Below, in pieces: positions 10,626 to 20,439 of a stretch of 64,000 nucleotides of DNA. Both the position numbers and the translations under genes were made by a program. Positions within the stretch are counted from its first letter, which is position 1, and each line of letters opens with the position of its first letter. The stretch is from Meghimatium bilineatum. Its lineage: Eukaryota; Mollusca; Gastropoda; Stylommatophora; Philomycidae. The notes under the pieces were generated by a model. It did not search any database and was not told the origin of the DNA. It saw only the letters and a program-made list of their open reading frames with translations. The stretch lies in contig CM067311.1 of assembly GCA_034231615.1 (NCBI GenBank), positions 10,185,212 through 10,249,211 on the forward strand, in the 5' to 3' direction.

Positions 10626-11936
10626 TCTTTAGCAATTATGAAAACATATTTTTTGAACAAAATCCCAGAAGACTGTACAACGTGGAGGTCACCAGATGGA
10701 AAATGTAAAAATCAAATAGATTACATATTTATCCAACAAAGATGGAAAACAAACATTCCTGTAAGTAAAACATTACCAGGAGCAGACTGCGACACGGACC
10801 ACGAAATGCTGATGGCGAAATTTAAAGTAAAAATAAAGAAAATCCACAAGAACACACATACCATTAGATATGAGACATCAAGCATACCATGAGAATATAA
10901 CATCGAGTAAAGAAAACGGATTTAACACACTGCTAGATGTACAAGAAGAATTGACACCAAACGATCTTGCCAACAAAATAAGCGAAGCTATCACGGACAC
11001 AGCAGAAAAGCTTCTATTCAATAACAAAAAAAAAACAACAAACAAAAACAAAAAACGCAAAAATCAAGAATATATCTCAGAAGAGTCAATGAACTTAATT
11101 GAAGATAGAAGGAGATGCAAAACCACCAGAAAAAGTCAGTCAAACTATAATGAAATATCAAAACAAATTAAGAAGCGAATTAGGAATGACAAACAACAAT
11201 ACATGATGAATACCTGCAGAGAAATCGATGAATAAAGACAACAAGGAAATAACAAAAAATATGTTCAATGCTATAAGAACATTACAAAAGAATAACTCCA
11301 AGCCAGCACTTCAAGTACTAAAAAATAGAAAAGGGAATACCCTAACAGAGAAAACAGATATTCCACTGGCTGACTATACTAACGATATGACTACATAAAT
11401 TCACCGTTCAGTGGTGTAAGTGTTGCACGGCTGGTCGACTAGCGATATGATTACACACATTCACGGTTCAGTAGACGTGGTAAAGACACTTAATATCTTT
11501 GTTACCAACGCTGAAGTCGAAATTGTCAGGCCAATGGCGCAAATAGAATGATGACACAAGATATTTCCGTAATCTGGACTACATCCTGCTGGAAACTTAG
11601 TAGGAACATTGTCCTGCTCTAAGAGATAATATATGAGTGTCGGAGAGATTTTGATAATGAACGGCAATACATTTTTTTTTCTGAGACATTTATATACTGG
11701 TTCTTCTATAATTTAGACCTATATTATAAAATGCATTGATGAAAATTGATTAATGTTCTACTAAACTGTGATTTCAGAGTACGGTTGTGGATGGTCAGTT
11801 TGGTCAAGCCCTTCCTTTGGTTATTTTTGGATCAACTACAGTATTTGGTGGTCTCTTGTGTTTACTACTGCCTGAAACACTTAACAAAAACCTGCCAGAA
11901 ACTCTTGAAGATGCAATAAATTTTGGGAGGTATTGA
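132..11936 (+). CDS. SLC22-family organic ion transporter, 3' half (5 exons)
   Basis: Plasma-membrane major-facilitator transporter of the SLC22 (organic cation/anion/carnitine) family; substrate cannot be told from sequence. Exons join 132-300, 3177-3392, 7441-7667, 9654-9835 and 11778-11936, each with AG acceptor and GT donor and with compatible phases, giving about 316 residues and a TGA stop. Visible in order: a MELVGTS segment before TM5, TM5-6, the family signature LLPESPRWLL, TM7-9 with a DRAGRK loop, TM10-11 with SAELFPTVYRNS, TM12, and the terminal family motif LPETLNKNLPETLEDA. The N-terminal half, including the large extracellular loop and TM1-4, lies left of the window. The tail after the last motif is very short (INFGRY). 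Poly(A) signals AATAAA occur at 12167 and 12180. No inactivating change is seen. Confidence 0.93.
1130..2790 (-). pseudogene. Tc1-like transposase relic, split by a LINE
   Basis: Two minus-strand blocks, 2399-2790 and about 1130-1508, form one decayed Tc1/mariner-type transposase. The right block holds a helix-turn-helix N-terminus (GITHLTIEQRYIITGRLQTG, then RSTISRI) and LYNAGLWAKIPFIGPGL, a Tc1 mid-region. The left block holds WFSDE-like residues, a run matching VYRRxxERYA, and QQDNARPYVAQL, the second catalytic Asp region. Several stops and frameshifts make it nonfunctional. The 890-bp LINE at 1509-2398 sits between the blocks. A C-homopolymer at about 1338-1352 lies in the left block. Confidence 0.82.
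1509..2398 (-). mobile_element. 5'-truncated LINE with RNase H domain, AAG tail
   Basis: The minus strand encodes an RNase H domain in two overlapping frames (a single frameshift near 2122-2183). Catalytic-type residues are visible: YTDES, DAEIQAI, FLTDARS and HCGIPGNEKADQL. A C-terminal region with CTCGQAAQSAKHILQEC follows, then stop at 1548 and a (GAA)n tail at 1509-1528. Near-identical 11-bp flanks cagtcatttac (1498-1508) and cagtcattgac (2399-2409) are the TSD. Typical of RNase H-bearing non-LTR elements. Confidence 0.88.
3177..3392 (+). CDS. SLC22 transporter exon (PESPRWL signature, central loop)
   Basis: Acceptor tttctaag ends at 3176 and donor gtgagt starts at 3393. It opens with LLPESPRWLLVRG, the most diagnostic SLC22 motif, followed by the charged cytoplasmic loop (EKAETIIRHIAKVNG) and the start of TM7. 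A near copy of the exon end and donor sits about 33 bases downstream (around 3401-3440), a small tandem duplication that creates a decoy donor. Confidence 0.93.
3504..3790 (+). mobile_element. LINE C-terminal fragment, ATAG tail
   Basis: Encodes KKKRRLKWFSDLIRI, then GKGRPRRKWIEGVI, the basic C-terminal segment common in APE-type LINE ORF2 proteins, and ends with gaatagatagat. An antisense relative is at 31690-32750. Confidence 0.72.
3930..5480 (-). mobile_element. Older antisense LINE remnant, interrupted
   Basis: Sequence at 3930-4164 and 5360-5480 reads on the minus strand as a LINE C-terminus (FWTC, KKRDLVEKL, then a charged tail). It is continuous once the younger LINE at 4165-5348 is removed at its TSD. 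Weak similarity only. Confidence 0.4.
4165..5348 (+). mobile_element. 5'-truncated APE-type LINE (RT domain), TGA tail
   Basis: Encodes reverse transcriptase from mid-domain on: CFIDYTKAFDKVKH, IKQGVRQGCVLSPDLFS, LRYADDTVLIA (catalytic ADD), FKYLGTIITADGRS and the C-terminal RRMLRIPWTARKTNVEVL. The frame slips by one base in a T8 run near 5120 and continues to TAYATRHGT, followed by a (TGA)n tail. An 11-bp TSD atctaaaagta lies at 4154-4164 and 5349-5359. The insertion lies in the 4.0-kb SLC22 intron between 3392 and 7441. It resembles RTE/CR1-related families; the exact clade is uncertain. Confidence 0.9.
5760..7000 (+). mobile_element. Decayed LINE, RT end plus RNase H
   Basis: From 5790 the sequence parallels the LINE at 20440-22160 (acgttgatcatgttatcg and onward). 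It includes an RT-connection region with IQNEAMRIIFGCTSDTP in broken frames, RNase H pieces (VIYTDGSI near 6390) and a C-terminal NQHRTGTIRRL near 6955. Many frameshifts. It occupies the same SLC22 intron. Confidence 0.7.
7441..7667 (+). CDS. SLC22 transporter exon (TM7-TM9)
   Basis: Acceptor tctattttacag ends at 7440; donor gtaagt starts at 7668 (phase 1). It encodes the FTVSMVVFGLSLNS helix, a short extracellular turn, the ELMILVEIIADIICLLVLDR helix, the RAGRK loop and the next helix. Confidence 0.92.
8090..9110 (-). mobile_element. LINE RT fragment, 3' half
   Basis: The minus strand encodes RQECVLSSLLFITYIDHIY, a degenerate FADEQVLVF (YxDD box with its second Asp replaced), MRINIEKTEVMKIGRTERN, FTHLGSNITTDGRSSIEI and CLRRILGKSFIDRVRNEYI, then a C-terminal GRPRGRPRKRWISEIK and the shared 3' terminus near 8111-8190. 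The SINE at 8846-8962 interrupts it. Confidence 0.82.
8846..8962 (-). mobile_element. 117-bp SINE with CAAT/ATTG tail
   Basis: Flanked by the identical 11-bp repeat tactagtactt at 8835-8845 and 8963-8973. Its plus-strand left end is (CAAT)4, so on the minus strand it ends in (ATTG)n. A diverged copy lies at 22165-22262 in the opposite orientation. No clear tRNA promoter boxes, so its source is unknown. Confidence 0.85.
9654..9835 (+). CDS. SLC22 transporter exon (TM10-TM11)
   Basis: Acceptor tatcttcag ends at 9653; donor gtgaga starts at 9836 (phase 0). It carries GKCGASAAYAIIYIYSAELF followed by PTVYRNSLMG and FSRVGGMICPYI, the expected TM10-loop-TM11 signature of SLC22 proteins. Confidence 0.93.
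9880..10270 (+). repeat. Dispersed repeat E (contains CRE-like palindrome)
   Basis: Shares gtattacctaacctttgcag, the aggttaggtt region, a TGACGTCA octamer at 10131 and tgctatttatagc with copies at 61880-62230 (+) and 24995-25570 and 26150-26960 (-). Non-coding; class unknown. Begins about 45 bases after the SLC22 donor at 9836. Confidence 0.7.
10577..10625 (+). repeat. (CA)n microsatellite
   Basis: About 24 CA units with a CG interruption (acgcacgcac). It directly precedes the LINE endonuclease fragment. Confidence 0.95.
10635..11400 (+). mobile_element. LINE fragment: APE endonuclease C-terminus and linker
   Basis: Encodes TTWRSPDGKCKNQIDYIFIQ and PGADCDTDHEMLMAKF, the DYI and SDH-type end of an APE endonuclease (here TDH), then, frame-shifted, a Lys-rich linker leading toward RT (IKKRIRNDKQQYMMNTCREI). 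RT itself is absent. A roughly 40-bp segment at its end (around 11380-11410) is repeated at 11438-11475. Confidence 0.8.
11500..11605 (+). repeat. MITE-like repeat C, one end
   Basis: Contains gtcaggccaatggcgc and ctggactacatcctgctgg, the end shared with 30145-30427, 37018, 53870, 58085 and 60950. Confidence 0.6.
11778..11936 (+). CDS. SLC22 transporter terminal exon (TM12, stop)
   Basis: Acceptor gtgatttcag ends at 11777. It encodes TM12 (LPLVIFGSTTVFGGLLCLLL), then PETLNKNLPETLEDA and a TGA at 11934-11936. The stop comes six residues after the family motif, so the usual longer cytoplasmic tail is absent unless an alternative 3' exon exists. Confidence 0.92.
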   Translation, partial: STVVDGQFGQALPLVIFGSTTVFGGLLCLLLPETLNKNLPETLEDAINFGRY

Positions 11937-12189
11937 AAGTCTAATTTATGAAAAATGTATGTATTTGTTACTTCAGATAATGTTCATTTAGTCTTATATA
12001 CTTCTTTGTTGATATTACAACAGAGTTATCTAACTATTACGCTTTATGGTGTGTACTTTTGCTTACATATCTGGCAAAATCCGTAATAATCATTTCAGGC
12101 TAAAATTGTCCCATACAGTTTTGTATGTTTACCCAAAATGACCATGTTCTGTAAACAGAATACTCTAATAAAGAGAAATAATAAAGGGC

Positions 12190-14100
12190 AATGAAAACAT
12201 AGTCAATGAAACTTGCGTATTTCGTGCACAAAATACAGAATATCTGTACTATTTGCCAAGTATACTCATAATTTGTAGATTAATTTACTAACCAATTATT
12301 GAAAAAATATTACATTATGAATACGTTTACATATAAATTATTAAAATTGTTATTATTTTTTTTTTGTATTACTGGTAGACTTTCTCTTGGTTGGTATATG
12401 TTTAATTGTGTTTAATATGGTTGTTTAATTTTAATATATTAATTAGAATTTATCATATGCTTAATATAAATCTTTTGATAGAAACTCTATTGCTACACGC
12501 TTATTCTGGTCTTCTACAGCCAACTTGTATTATGTTGAAAGGCAAAGGCAATGATTTGATCAACATGATAATGAAGCCATAAAACCATGACTTTATACAA
12601 CAACAGTTTAAAATCTGGTAATATGAATACTAACAAATAAAATAGTGCACATTCTCAAAAATAATGCTGCCACATTGGTCAGAATAATATCAGTCAAACA
12701 AAAAGAATGTAAGCTTCCCACAATGCTTCATGATATAAGCGATAGATAAGATACCATGTACTTTAGCACAGAAATATTTAGTGATTCGAGTTTTTGCGTT
12801 GTAATAGAAAGAAGCATAGTTCATGTCTAATCTCAGATTCTCTCCACTCTACCCAGTTAGAATTTAGTTAGAGAGAGAAATGAAAGGTTAGTAAAAAGTG
12901 GATTAGCTACCTCTACTCCATATCCGCCTGTTTATATACTGTCCGGCTCTGTGGTTTAGAGGTAGAGAACATGTCTTAGACAGTTACGGTATTTAGTTCA
13001 ATTTCAATAGCATGCTGGTAGGTATCCATTAAATTTAAAAAGAAATGACAACCTACTCAATGCAAATATTGTCTAGAAAATCACTGCAATTAAAAGAATG
13101 GTTGGTTAATCGCAGCGTTGTGAATGTGATATGTCTTTTTAGTACTGTGTGATTTCTGTTACTTTATATTCTTGTGGTACTATATCTTGAATTTACGTTT
13201 ACTTAACTCCAGATGTATGGAAAATTTACTGGAATATATAACTCTGCGTAAGATTCTGACACATGATGACATGTATTATTATCAAATAGTATTATAATGA
13301 AAATAAGAGTCTGCACTACAAGCAGAAAAATGGAAAAACTGAAGATCGTTTGGTCTGGTTTTATTTTAAATTCGTGTCAATTTTAGAAACTTCGTAATCA
13401 TAAAGTGAAAAAAAATAGAAATAAAAAAAAAATATATATATATATACATACTCAAAATAGTTAGCAGGGAAGATAACTTCTTGACTTCATTTTACTAATG
13501 AGACCATGTCCCAAACGGTGAGAGAGTAAGGTTGATGACATTGCACAACTCTCTTTCCCTTTAATACAATTCTCATCGGGAAAATTATGGCGTCATGCTC
13601 ATTATTACATCACTACACGGAGATTCACGAAACGTCTAAAATGGAAAGTATCTGTGCCTTGTTGATCATGTCTCAGCTTTGCTATAGTCAGTTTTAAAAT
13701 TCACAATAACCTGTGCTGATATTAACATAATATTTTTCCATACCACCTTATTATTTAGGCCTACATGTCTCCGTTTAAATGTATGTAGCTAATTTCGTTT
13801 TGATCTTTGTAAATATTTGAATTATTGTGTCCCTGAAGAATGTAATCTAAAGTAATTTAGCTATTCGGTAACATTTTATACACCATGTTTGTATTGACAA
13901 TTTTCGTGCAATTCGATTCCAATAATGTATCTCTTGAATCATTAAAAATCAAAAGGCTGTAGACGGGAATTGAACCAAGTAAATTCATCTGGCACCTATT
14001 CGCCTCGAAATTTGAATGATTATAATATACCTGAAACTAAACATGGGTGTGGTGCCCCAGTTATGAATTCAGGATTACATAAATAAAAGAATCAGCGAAA
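12190..14100. other. AT-rich stretch, no gene seen
   Basis: Downstream of the SLC22 poly(A) signals. No reading frame, domain or repeat that I recognise beyond short A/T tracts and a (TA)n run at 13431-13445. Confidence 0.6.
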
Positions 14101-14116
14101 ACTAACATATATGAAG

Positions 14117-14190
14117 CACACAAAAAATCCATCTCCAGAAAACTTTTCTACCCTTGATGCTGCACGGCATAGGCCTAAAGGGGTATAAAG
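14117..14190 (+). repeat. LINE 3'-terminal fragment
   Basis: atccatctccagaaaact and cttttctacccttgatgctg match the shared 3' end described at 1-75; the GATA tail is lost. Confidence 0.65.
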
Positions 14191-14689
14191 CGACATTGAA
14201 GAAAGAAGAAAAGAAGAAATGGCTTAAGAGAAATAGTATAAGATATAAACATACAGCCTCAGTGTAAACACTTGGTCTGTTATCTCATAAGGTCATCTTT
14301 TGATGGTCTAACAGACCATGGTCAATTCTCCATCAATGTTCTGCAATCTTTGAAGCCATTGTACCACGTTCAATCTGTATAACAGGGCTTAGGCCTATAT
14401 CATCTTTGACAGCAAACATTGGATCTTCCTAAAGGTCTCCATTTGGACTCTGCCACTATTTCAACAAAATTTGATTCAACAGAGCTAGTCAAGTATTTCT
14501 ATCATTTTGTAACAATGAATAATGAATCCAATGAATAGTTATTTCCCGACATCGTTAAAGTCTGACTGCAACCGAATAACACTTTATATGACTGTAGAAG
14601 ATGTATATATATATACACATCATTATTTTCTGTCTGTTATGTTACTAGTTTTAAATCATTATATCCTTGTCATTTTCTATTCGCGGTGT

Positions 14690-14872
14690 TGCACAGTCAA
14701 ATCCCATTATAATAACTTGGTCCGGGCTGACTAAATATGCATGTAGTAACAGAAATGTGTTACATAAACTATAAAAATACAAAATAAATATAACTGGGGA
14801 TTTTGAAAAGTGTTATTGTTTAGGGAAATACGCTATAAAATGATATGCTATAGAGGAATTCCACTGCACTGG
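14690..14872 (-). mobile_element. pogo-like MITE, second copy
   Basis: Ends cagtcaaatcccattataa and ggaattccactg form imperfect terminal inverted repeats, and the interior matches 28037-28210 in reverse (tataactggggattttgaaa). The flanks are CA/CA rather than TA/TA. Confidence 0.7.
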
Positions 14873-14939
14873 TTAGATTTTTGTGTAGTGTCTTGATTTA
14901 TTAAAATTAGGCCTATTTCGTCAATTTCTTTATAGTGAT

Positions 14940-15206
<267 letters not shown>

Positions 15207-15263
15207 TAGTGTTATGTGCATTAGTTTTGTTTAATATCTTAATTTATTAAATGTCTTTCTTTA

Positions 15264-15318
15264 TACCATGTCCTATACCATGTCCTATACCATGTCCTAT
15301 ACCATGTCCTATACCATG
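15264..15318 (+). repeat. 12-bp tandem repeat (taccatgtccta)
   Basis: Four to five near-perfect copies of a 12-bp unit containing ccatgt. Confidence 0.95.
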
Positions 15319-15784
15319 GACAGAAAAGAATAAATCAAGAAGTGTTAATATCAATAAACGTCAAAGAAGGCTGGCTCCTTGCAACATCTTAACAAGAAAG
15401 CTGTTTGTTTATTTTGTCATATAAAGAGACATAACAGTATGGAAAGATTAATAGCTGAAGGCAATAGGGGAAGATAGTGCCCAGGACAACGATTATGCAA
15501 TGAAGTATCAGATTGCTCAAACATATCTCTAGCTGTTGCAGGGCAACTCTACCAGTATCGCGGATTTTTCAGAGAATCTATAAGGAAGATCACGTTCTGG
15601 AAAGAATATGTCACATGATGTTGAGATCCCATGGCAGTAACTTGCCGTCGGAGATGAAGATAACTCTTCATATACTGTACGCAACAACTGTTAGTTGGGG
15701 TGTCCAGTTCCCTTCTTTGCTATCTTTAACATCCCTAACAAATCCGTCATGTACCAATTTACACTGGGTCGTCTGGAGTAGTGG

Positions 15785-15890
15785 TCGTGAAACCATGACC
15801 CATATTTTTTTGTTCTGACGGGGTTTCGAACCTGTCACAGAGTAATTCAGCAAGAACACTATCAGTTACGCTGCCGTGCGTTCGAAGGAA
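15785..15890 (-). mobile_element. tRNA-derived SINE fragment
   Basis: The minus strand has an A-box-like stretch (agcgtaactgatagtg) and about 35 bases later a B box (ggttcgaaacc), the spacing of an RNA polymerase III tRNA promoter. No cloverleaf fit for a functional tRNA was established. Confidence 0.65.
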
Positions 15891-16170
15891 TTTATTACAT
15901 GAATTTATTACATGAATTTAGTATGAATTTATTACATGAATTTAGTATGCATTTATTACATGAATTTAGTATGAATTTATTACATGAATTTAGTATGAAT
16001 TTATTACATGAATTTAGTATGAATTATTACATGAATTTAGTATGAATTTATTACATGAATTTAGTATGAATTTATTTCATGAATTTAGTATGAATTTATT
16101 ACATGAATTTAGTATGAATTTATTACATTAATTTAGTATGAATTTATTACATGAATTTATTATGAATATG
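15885..16170 (+). repeat. 24-bp tandem repeat
   Basis: About 12 copies of a unit built from gaatttattacatgaattta plus gtat, with a few substitutions and one 1-base deletion near 16024. Confidence 0.95.
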
Positions 16171-16469
16171 ATGATTAATTCACATATTTTGGATGCCTTC
16201 ATTATGTCTTCTGTTTAAAAACTATTTCATGTTTTACATCAGGATAGCTTTTGTGTTTGCTTTTTATATCAGATTGGTTGTGTTAGTTTTTTTCCTTGTT
16301 CTTGCAACAGGATAATTCTTATTTTTGATTTATATTTAATTTAAAAAAATATTTTTTAGCTCATTGTGCTTCTTGCATCAGGTTAGATCTTCATGATTTT
16401 TTACAGTTCAACTGGTGATATTATTGTTAGATTATTGATGTAACATGTTTTGAACAACTTGAATTAAAA

Positions 16470-17006
16470 ACCTTTCCTGGTATTGTAGAGGTAGAATCTC
16501 TCCAGGTAACATATTCTTTCCTGTTATTGTAAAGGTAGAATCTCTCCAGGTAACATATTCTTTCCTGTTATTGTAAAGGTAGAATCTCTCCAGGTAACAT
16601 ATTCTTTCCTGGTATTGTAGAGGTAGAATCTCATCAGGTAACATTTTCTTTCCTGGTATTGTAGAGGTAGAATCTCATCAGGTAACATATTCTTTCCTGA
16701 TATTGTAGAGGTAGAATCTCATCAGGTAACATTTTCTTTCCTGATATTGTAGAGGTAGAATCTCATCAGGTGACTTATTCTTTCCTGATATTGTAGAGGT
16801 AGAATCTCATCAGGTAACATATTCTTTCCTGATATTGTAGAGGTAGAATCTCATCAGGTAACATATTCTTTCCTGATATTGTAGAGGTAGAATCTCATCA
16901 GGTAACATATTCTTTCCTGGTATTGTAGAGGTAGAATCTCATCAGGTAACATATTCTTTCCTGATATTGTAGAGGTAGAATCTCATCAGGTAACATTCTT
17001 TCCTTC
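16470..17006 (+). repeat. 44-bp minisatellite
   Basis: About 12 copies of a 44-bp unit (ctttcctgatattgtagagg, tagaatctcatcagg, taacatatt). The first three units carry a ctctccagg variant and the rest ctcatcagg. Confidence 0.95.
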
Positions 17007-17429
17007 ACATTGTCTTCTTTATGCATCTTCTAAGCTTGTCATGGTTAAAAGAAAGCCAGCGACAGCAAGGTTTATGTTTAAGCAACTGGCAGGATCTATA
17101 TAGACCTAATGGTATTTAAAGTTATACAATAGGGATATTATAATTATGGCTTCAATATTTTCTTGTATAACAATTCCAGACAAATATTCATACAAAGAAT
17201 CTTCTAAAATAGATTTCATTATTGTTTTGTGATTAGTTTATTAAATAATTATATTATGTCAATTGTGTTGTTTTCTTCTGTTGTTTAAAGATTTCTTTTT
17301 TTGAATTCGTGGATCTTTTTGTACAGTTCTTTCACTTTAACAAATTGACAGGAATGTTTCTATAATGTTGTTTCTGTATGTTTTATGTATGATTGATTCT
17401 TGTTTTTGGTTATTTAGTCATTAGATCAC

Positions 17430-17790
17430 CATTATTGCACAAGAGACACATCCCTGTTTGCTCAGATCTCCCCTTAAGTATATCCGCAATTACACGATGA
17501 CGGATAATTCTAGTTCTCTGTCAGTTAACAAACATTCTTTTAATTCCGCTATGACCTCATCTCTGGCGATGCCACTTGTCAATTTCAGCTCCTTCATTAC
17601 GAAGGAGAAAATATTATTATCCTTTTAAATTTCATCTGTATGTGAAGCTTCTGGTAACGAGTTTGCCCGGTTCATTGCTCTACAGTGGCAGAACTCGCCA
17701 GTCTATCTGCTCTTTCATTGCTTAAATCGCCCCAATGACGAGACACGGAATTGAATATGACCCTTCACATCTCCCTATAGCCTAAAAGAC
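17430..17790 (-). mobile_element. LINE RNase H fragment
   Basis: Minus strand reads RHWGDLSNERADRLAS (RNase H last-Asp motif) near 17700 with degenerate sequence on either side. It abuts the 31-bp array exactly where a GTTCGCGAAC palindrome occurs. Confidence 0.6.
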
Positions 17791-18135
17791 GCTGTTCGCG
17801 AACACTGTCCACTTGCATTTTTATGTTCGCGAACACTGTCCACTTGAATTTGTATGTTCGCGAACACTGTCCACTTGCATTTTTATCTTCGCGAACACTG
17901 TCCACTTGCATTTTTATGTTCGCGAACACTGTCCACTTGCATTTTTATGTTCGCGAACACTGTCCACTTGCATTTTTATGTTCGCGAACACTGTCCACTT
18001 GCATTTTTATGTTCGCGAACACTGTCCACTTGCATTTTTATGTTCGCGAACACTGTCCACTTGCATTTTTATGTTCGCGAACACTGTCCACTTGCATTTT
18101 TATGTTCGCGAACACTGTCCACTTGCATTTTTATG
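17790..18135 (+). repeat. 31-bp minisatellite with internal palindrome
   Basis: About 11 copies of gttcgcgaacactgtccact + tgcatttttat; the first two or three differ slightly. Each unit opens with the perfect 10-bp palindrome GTTCGCGAAC. Because 31 is not a multiple of 3, the three forward frames all stay open, giving repetitive ORFs that are not genes. Confidence 0.97.
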
Positions 18136-18245
18136 ATCATCGAGTCGTTGTGAATGCAGACATGAGTTGCATTCCGTATTCCGATTCAGCGCAATACCTT
18201 GATCATTGCTATAATCATCATTGTGATGCTTGTGGTCACAGTGGA

Positions 18246-18440
18246 GGAGCGAGATAGCCTAGTTGATATTGAGCTTGCTTGCTATCCACGGGTTTCAGTG
18301 CTCCAGGCTCGAAACCACGTCCGGAAATATATTTTTTTTAAAAATCCGTGTCATGAATTCTCGCCTGACACGACTGCTGCTCCAGTCGACCCAGCTGTAA
18401 TGGGTCTATTGTCTATTGTCTATTGTCTATCCGCAGGTGG
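18246..18440 (+). mobile_element. tRNA-derived SINE with TGTCTAT tail
   Basis: A-box-like tagcctagttgat, B-box-like ggctcgaaacc, a body with gacccagctgtaatgggt, and a tail of four tgtctat units at about 18408-18431. Confidence 0.75.
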
Positions 18441-18559
18441 ATGATGATCAGAATATTCACACTTGCCGTTAAGCGTAGGGGTGGTGACTGGGAGATTTAG
18501 CTGTCTATCCAAGGCCAGATGTGTCGCCTTGGTTGTGTTTATTCCCTATATGTTCAGGT

Positions 18560-19060
18560 TTGTCTTGATATTATCAATCTTCTTCTATGACTTCCTTTGG
18601 CCTTTTATCCGGATCTCCTTATGTTATATGTTCTTGTCGGTAGTTGATTGTGATTTATTCTCATAAGGTGTTCAGACCATTTTATCTATTGTTTCTCGAT
18701 ATATTCTCTGCATGGTCTTATATCGATTCTTCTCCTAAGTTCATCATTTCTTTTTTTGCCTAGTTTTATCACTCTTGTGACTTTTCTCAGGCACTTAATC
18801 TCACTTGTTGTAAGTTTTATCTTCCGGGCTATTGTCATCGTCCATGTCTGGCATTGTTAACAGAGTGTTGGCATAAAAATAATGTTTATCATCCGTCTCT
18901 TGACTTCCATCTTGATCTTTGTGTTGAGCAGTAATGGTGATAGCTTGTATGTCACTTTGTTTGCTTTTAGGAATCTTGTCACAATTCCTCTGTCTAATTT
19001 TCCGTTGTCTATGAATATACTAACTAGGTATTTAAATTCAGAGGTTTGTTTTACTTTACT
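18560..19060 (-). mobile_element. LINE RT C-terminal fragment
   Basis: Minus strand reads FKYLVSIFIDNGKLDRGI, QTWTMTIARKIKLTTSEIKC and LRKVTRVIKLGKKRNDELRR, the thumb/connection region of an APE-type LINE. A closely related piece is at 29840-30110. Confidence 0.72.
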
Positions 19061-19651
19061 TTAGTTTTGTTTTATTATATTCACTGGTTTGATGACTTTG
19101 TAAATGGGTACCTGACGAATGAGTTAGGGAAGGTAAACACAGCAAGTAAAGAAACTAGCCACCCCACCTAATAGTTGCTGCGGCTTACTACATGAAGAGT
19201 TATCTTCATCCCCAACGGCAGGTTGCTGCCAAAGGACCTACTTTAACCTAGTCGCAGTGAAAGATTCACTCATTTGTTTCTATGTATGTTAATATGTTCA
19301 TGTTTTATCAATGCTGCAATATTACAATTAGAAATTCTGAATGCTTGTTACTTAGCTTGGTTTGCTATAAGTATTTTGCGTTTTGACACACGATAACATT
19401 AAAGAGATATTAACATGCAACAAATAAATAATAAATTAAAAATCAGCATCAAGTGTTTAATCTATTCTTTAACACTGTATGGTGTGGAAGAAACATTAAC
19501 AAATTTGGAGGAATACACTGAAATTTCAAATGCTAGAAAGAAATATTTTATATTCTGTCAAAAAGTATAGGAACCAACACCTTTCTCCCTGGAAAACACG
19601 TACATACTTGAACACAAATGTAAATTATATTTTAATTTAAGACTCTAAGTC

Positions 19652-20092
19652 AGTCGGTTCGTTGTTTGTTTGGATGGTTGGTTGGTTTGTTGGGTGTTGC
19701 TTTGCTGACTGGTTGGTTGGTTTCTTGATTGGATGGTTGGTTGGTTTGTTGGGTCATTGTTGTGCTGATTGATTGGATGGTTGTTTGATTGGCTGGTTGG
19801 TTAGTTTGTTGGGTCGTTGTTTTGCTGATTGGTTGGTTGGTTGTTTGATTGGCTGATTGGTTGGTTTGATGGATCGTTGTTTTGCTGATTGGTTGGTTGA
19901 TTGTTTGATTGGATGGTTGGTTGGTTTGTTGGGTCGTTGTTTTGCTGGTTGCTTGGTTGGTTGGTTTGTTGGGTTGTTGTTTCGCTGGTTGCTTGGTTGT
20001 TTGGTTGGTTGGTTTATTGGGTCGTTGTTTTGCTAAATGGTTGGTTGGTTGTTTGGTCTGCTGAGTGGTTGATTGGTTAGTCAAGATATCAT
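19652..20092 (+). repeat. TTGG-rich minisatellite
   Basis: Irregular array of roughly 55-60-bp units made of ttggttggtttgttgggtcg and ttgttttgctgattgg. The antisense frame gives low-complexity TNQPxxKTTTQQ repeats, not a convincing protein. Confidence 0.93.
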
Positions 20093-20164
20093 GATCACTG
20101 TACACATGACATATTCATAGGACCTCCAATCTCCCCCTGAGCATATCCACAATTCCACAACAAA

Positions 20165-20300
20165 CATTTCACTATATGACCTCAAATCTCAGACTTCACT
20201 ATATGACCTCAAATTTCAGACTTCACTATATGACCTCAAATCTCAGACTTCACTGTATGATCTCAAATCTCGGACTTTACTTTATGACCTGAATTCTCAG
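20165..20300 (+). repeat. 27-bp tandem repeat
   Basis: About five units of cttcactatatgacctcaaa + tctcaga, decaying to the right. Confidence 0.9.
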
Positions 20301-20439
20301 GCCACTATACGACGTATACCTAAGAAGTATTGGATGGTTTCCACTCAGTTCTGGAAACATGATGTCGCTATTCACTTAGAGTGCGCAGATTTTTCCATGT
20401 TGACCCTTTCATCGTCAGATATATATCAGCGGTGTTGCT

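Noticed and set aside
15785..15890. tRNA gene on the minus strand
   Set aside because: A and B boxes present but no convincing cloverleaf; fits a tRNA-derived SINE better.
17790..18135. CRISPR array
   Set aside because: Repeats are directly adjacent with no unique spacers, and the DNA is eukaryotic.
17813..18257. Three overlapping repetitive ORFs
   Set aside because: A 31-bp array cycles through all frames; no coding bias.
19650..20105. 151-codon Asn/Gln/Thr-rich ORF
   Set aside because: Antisense of a TTGG-rich minisatellite; no support as a gene.
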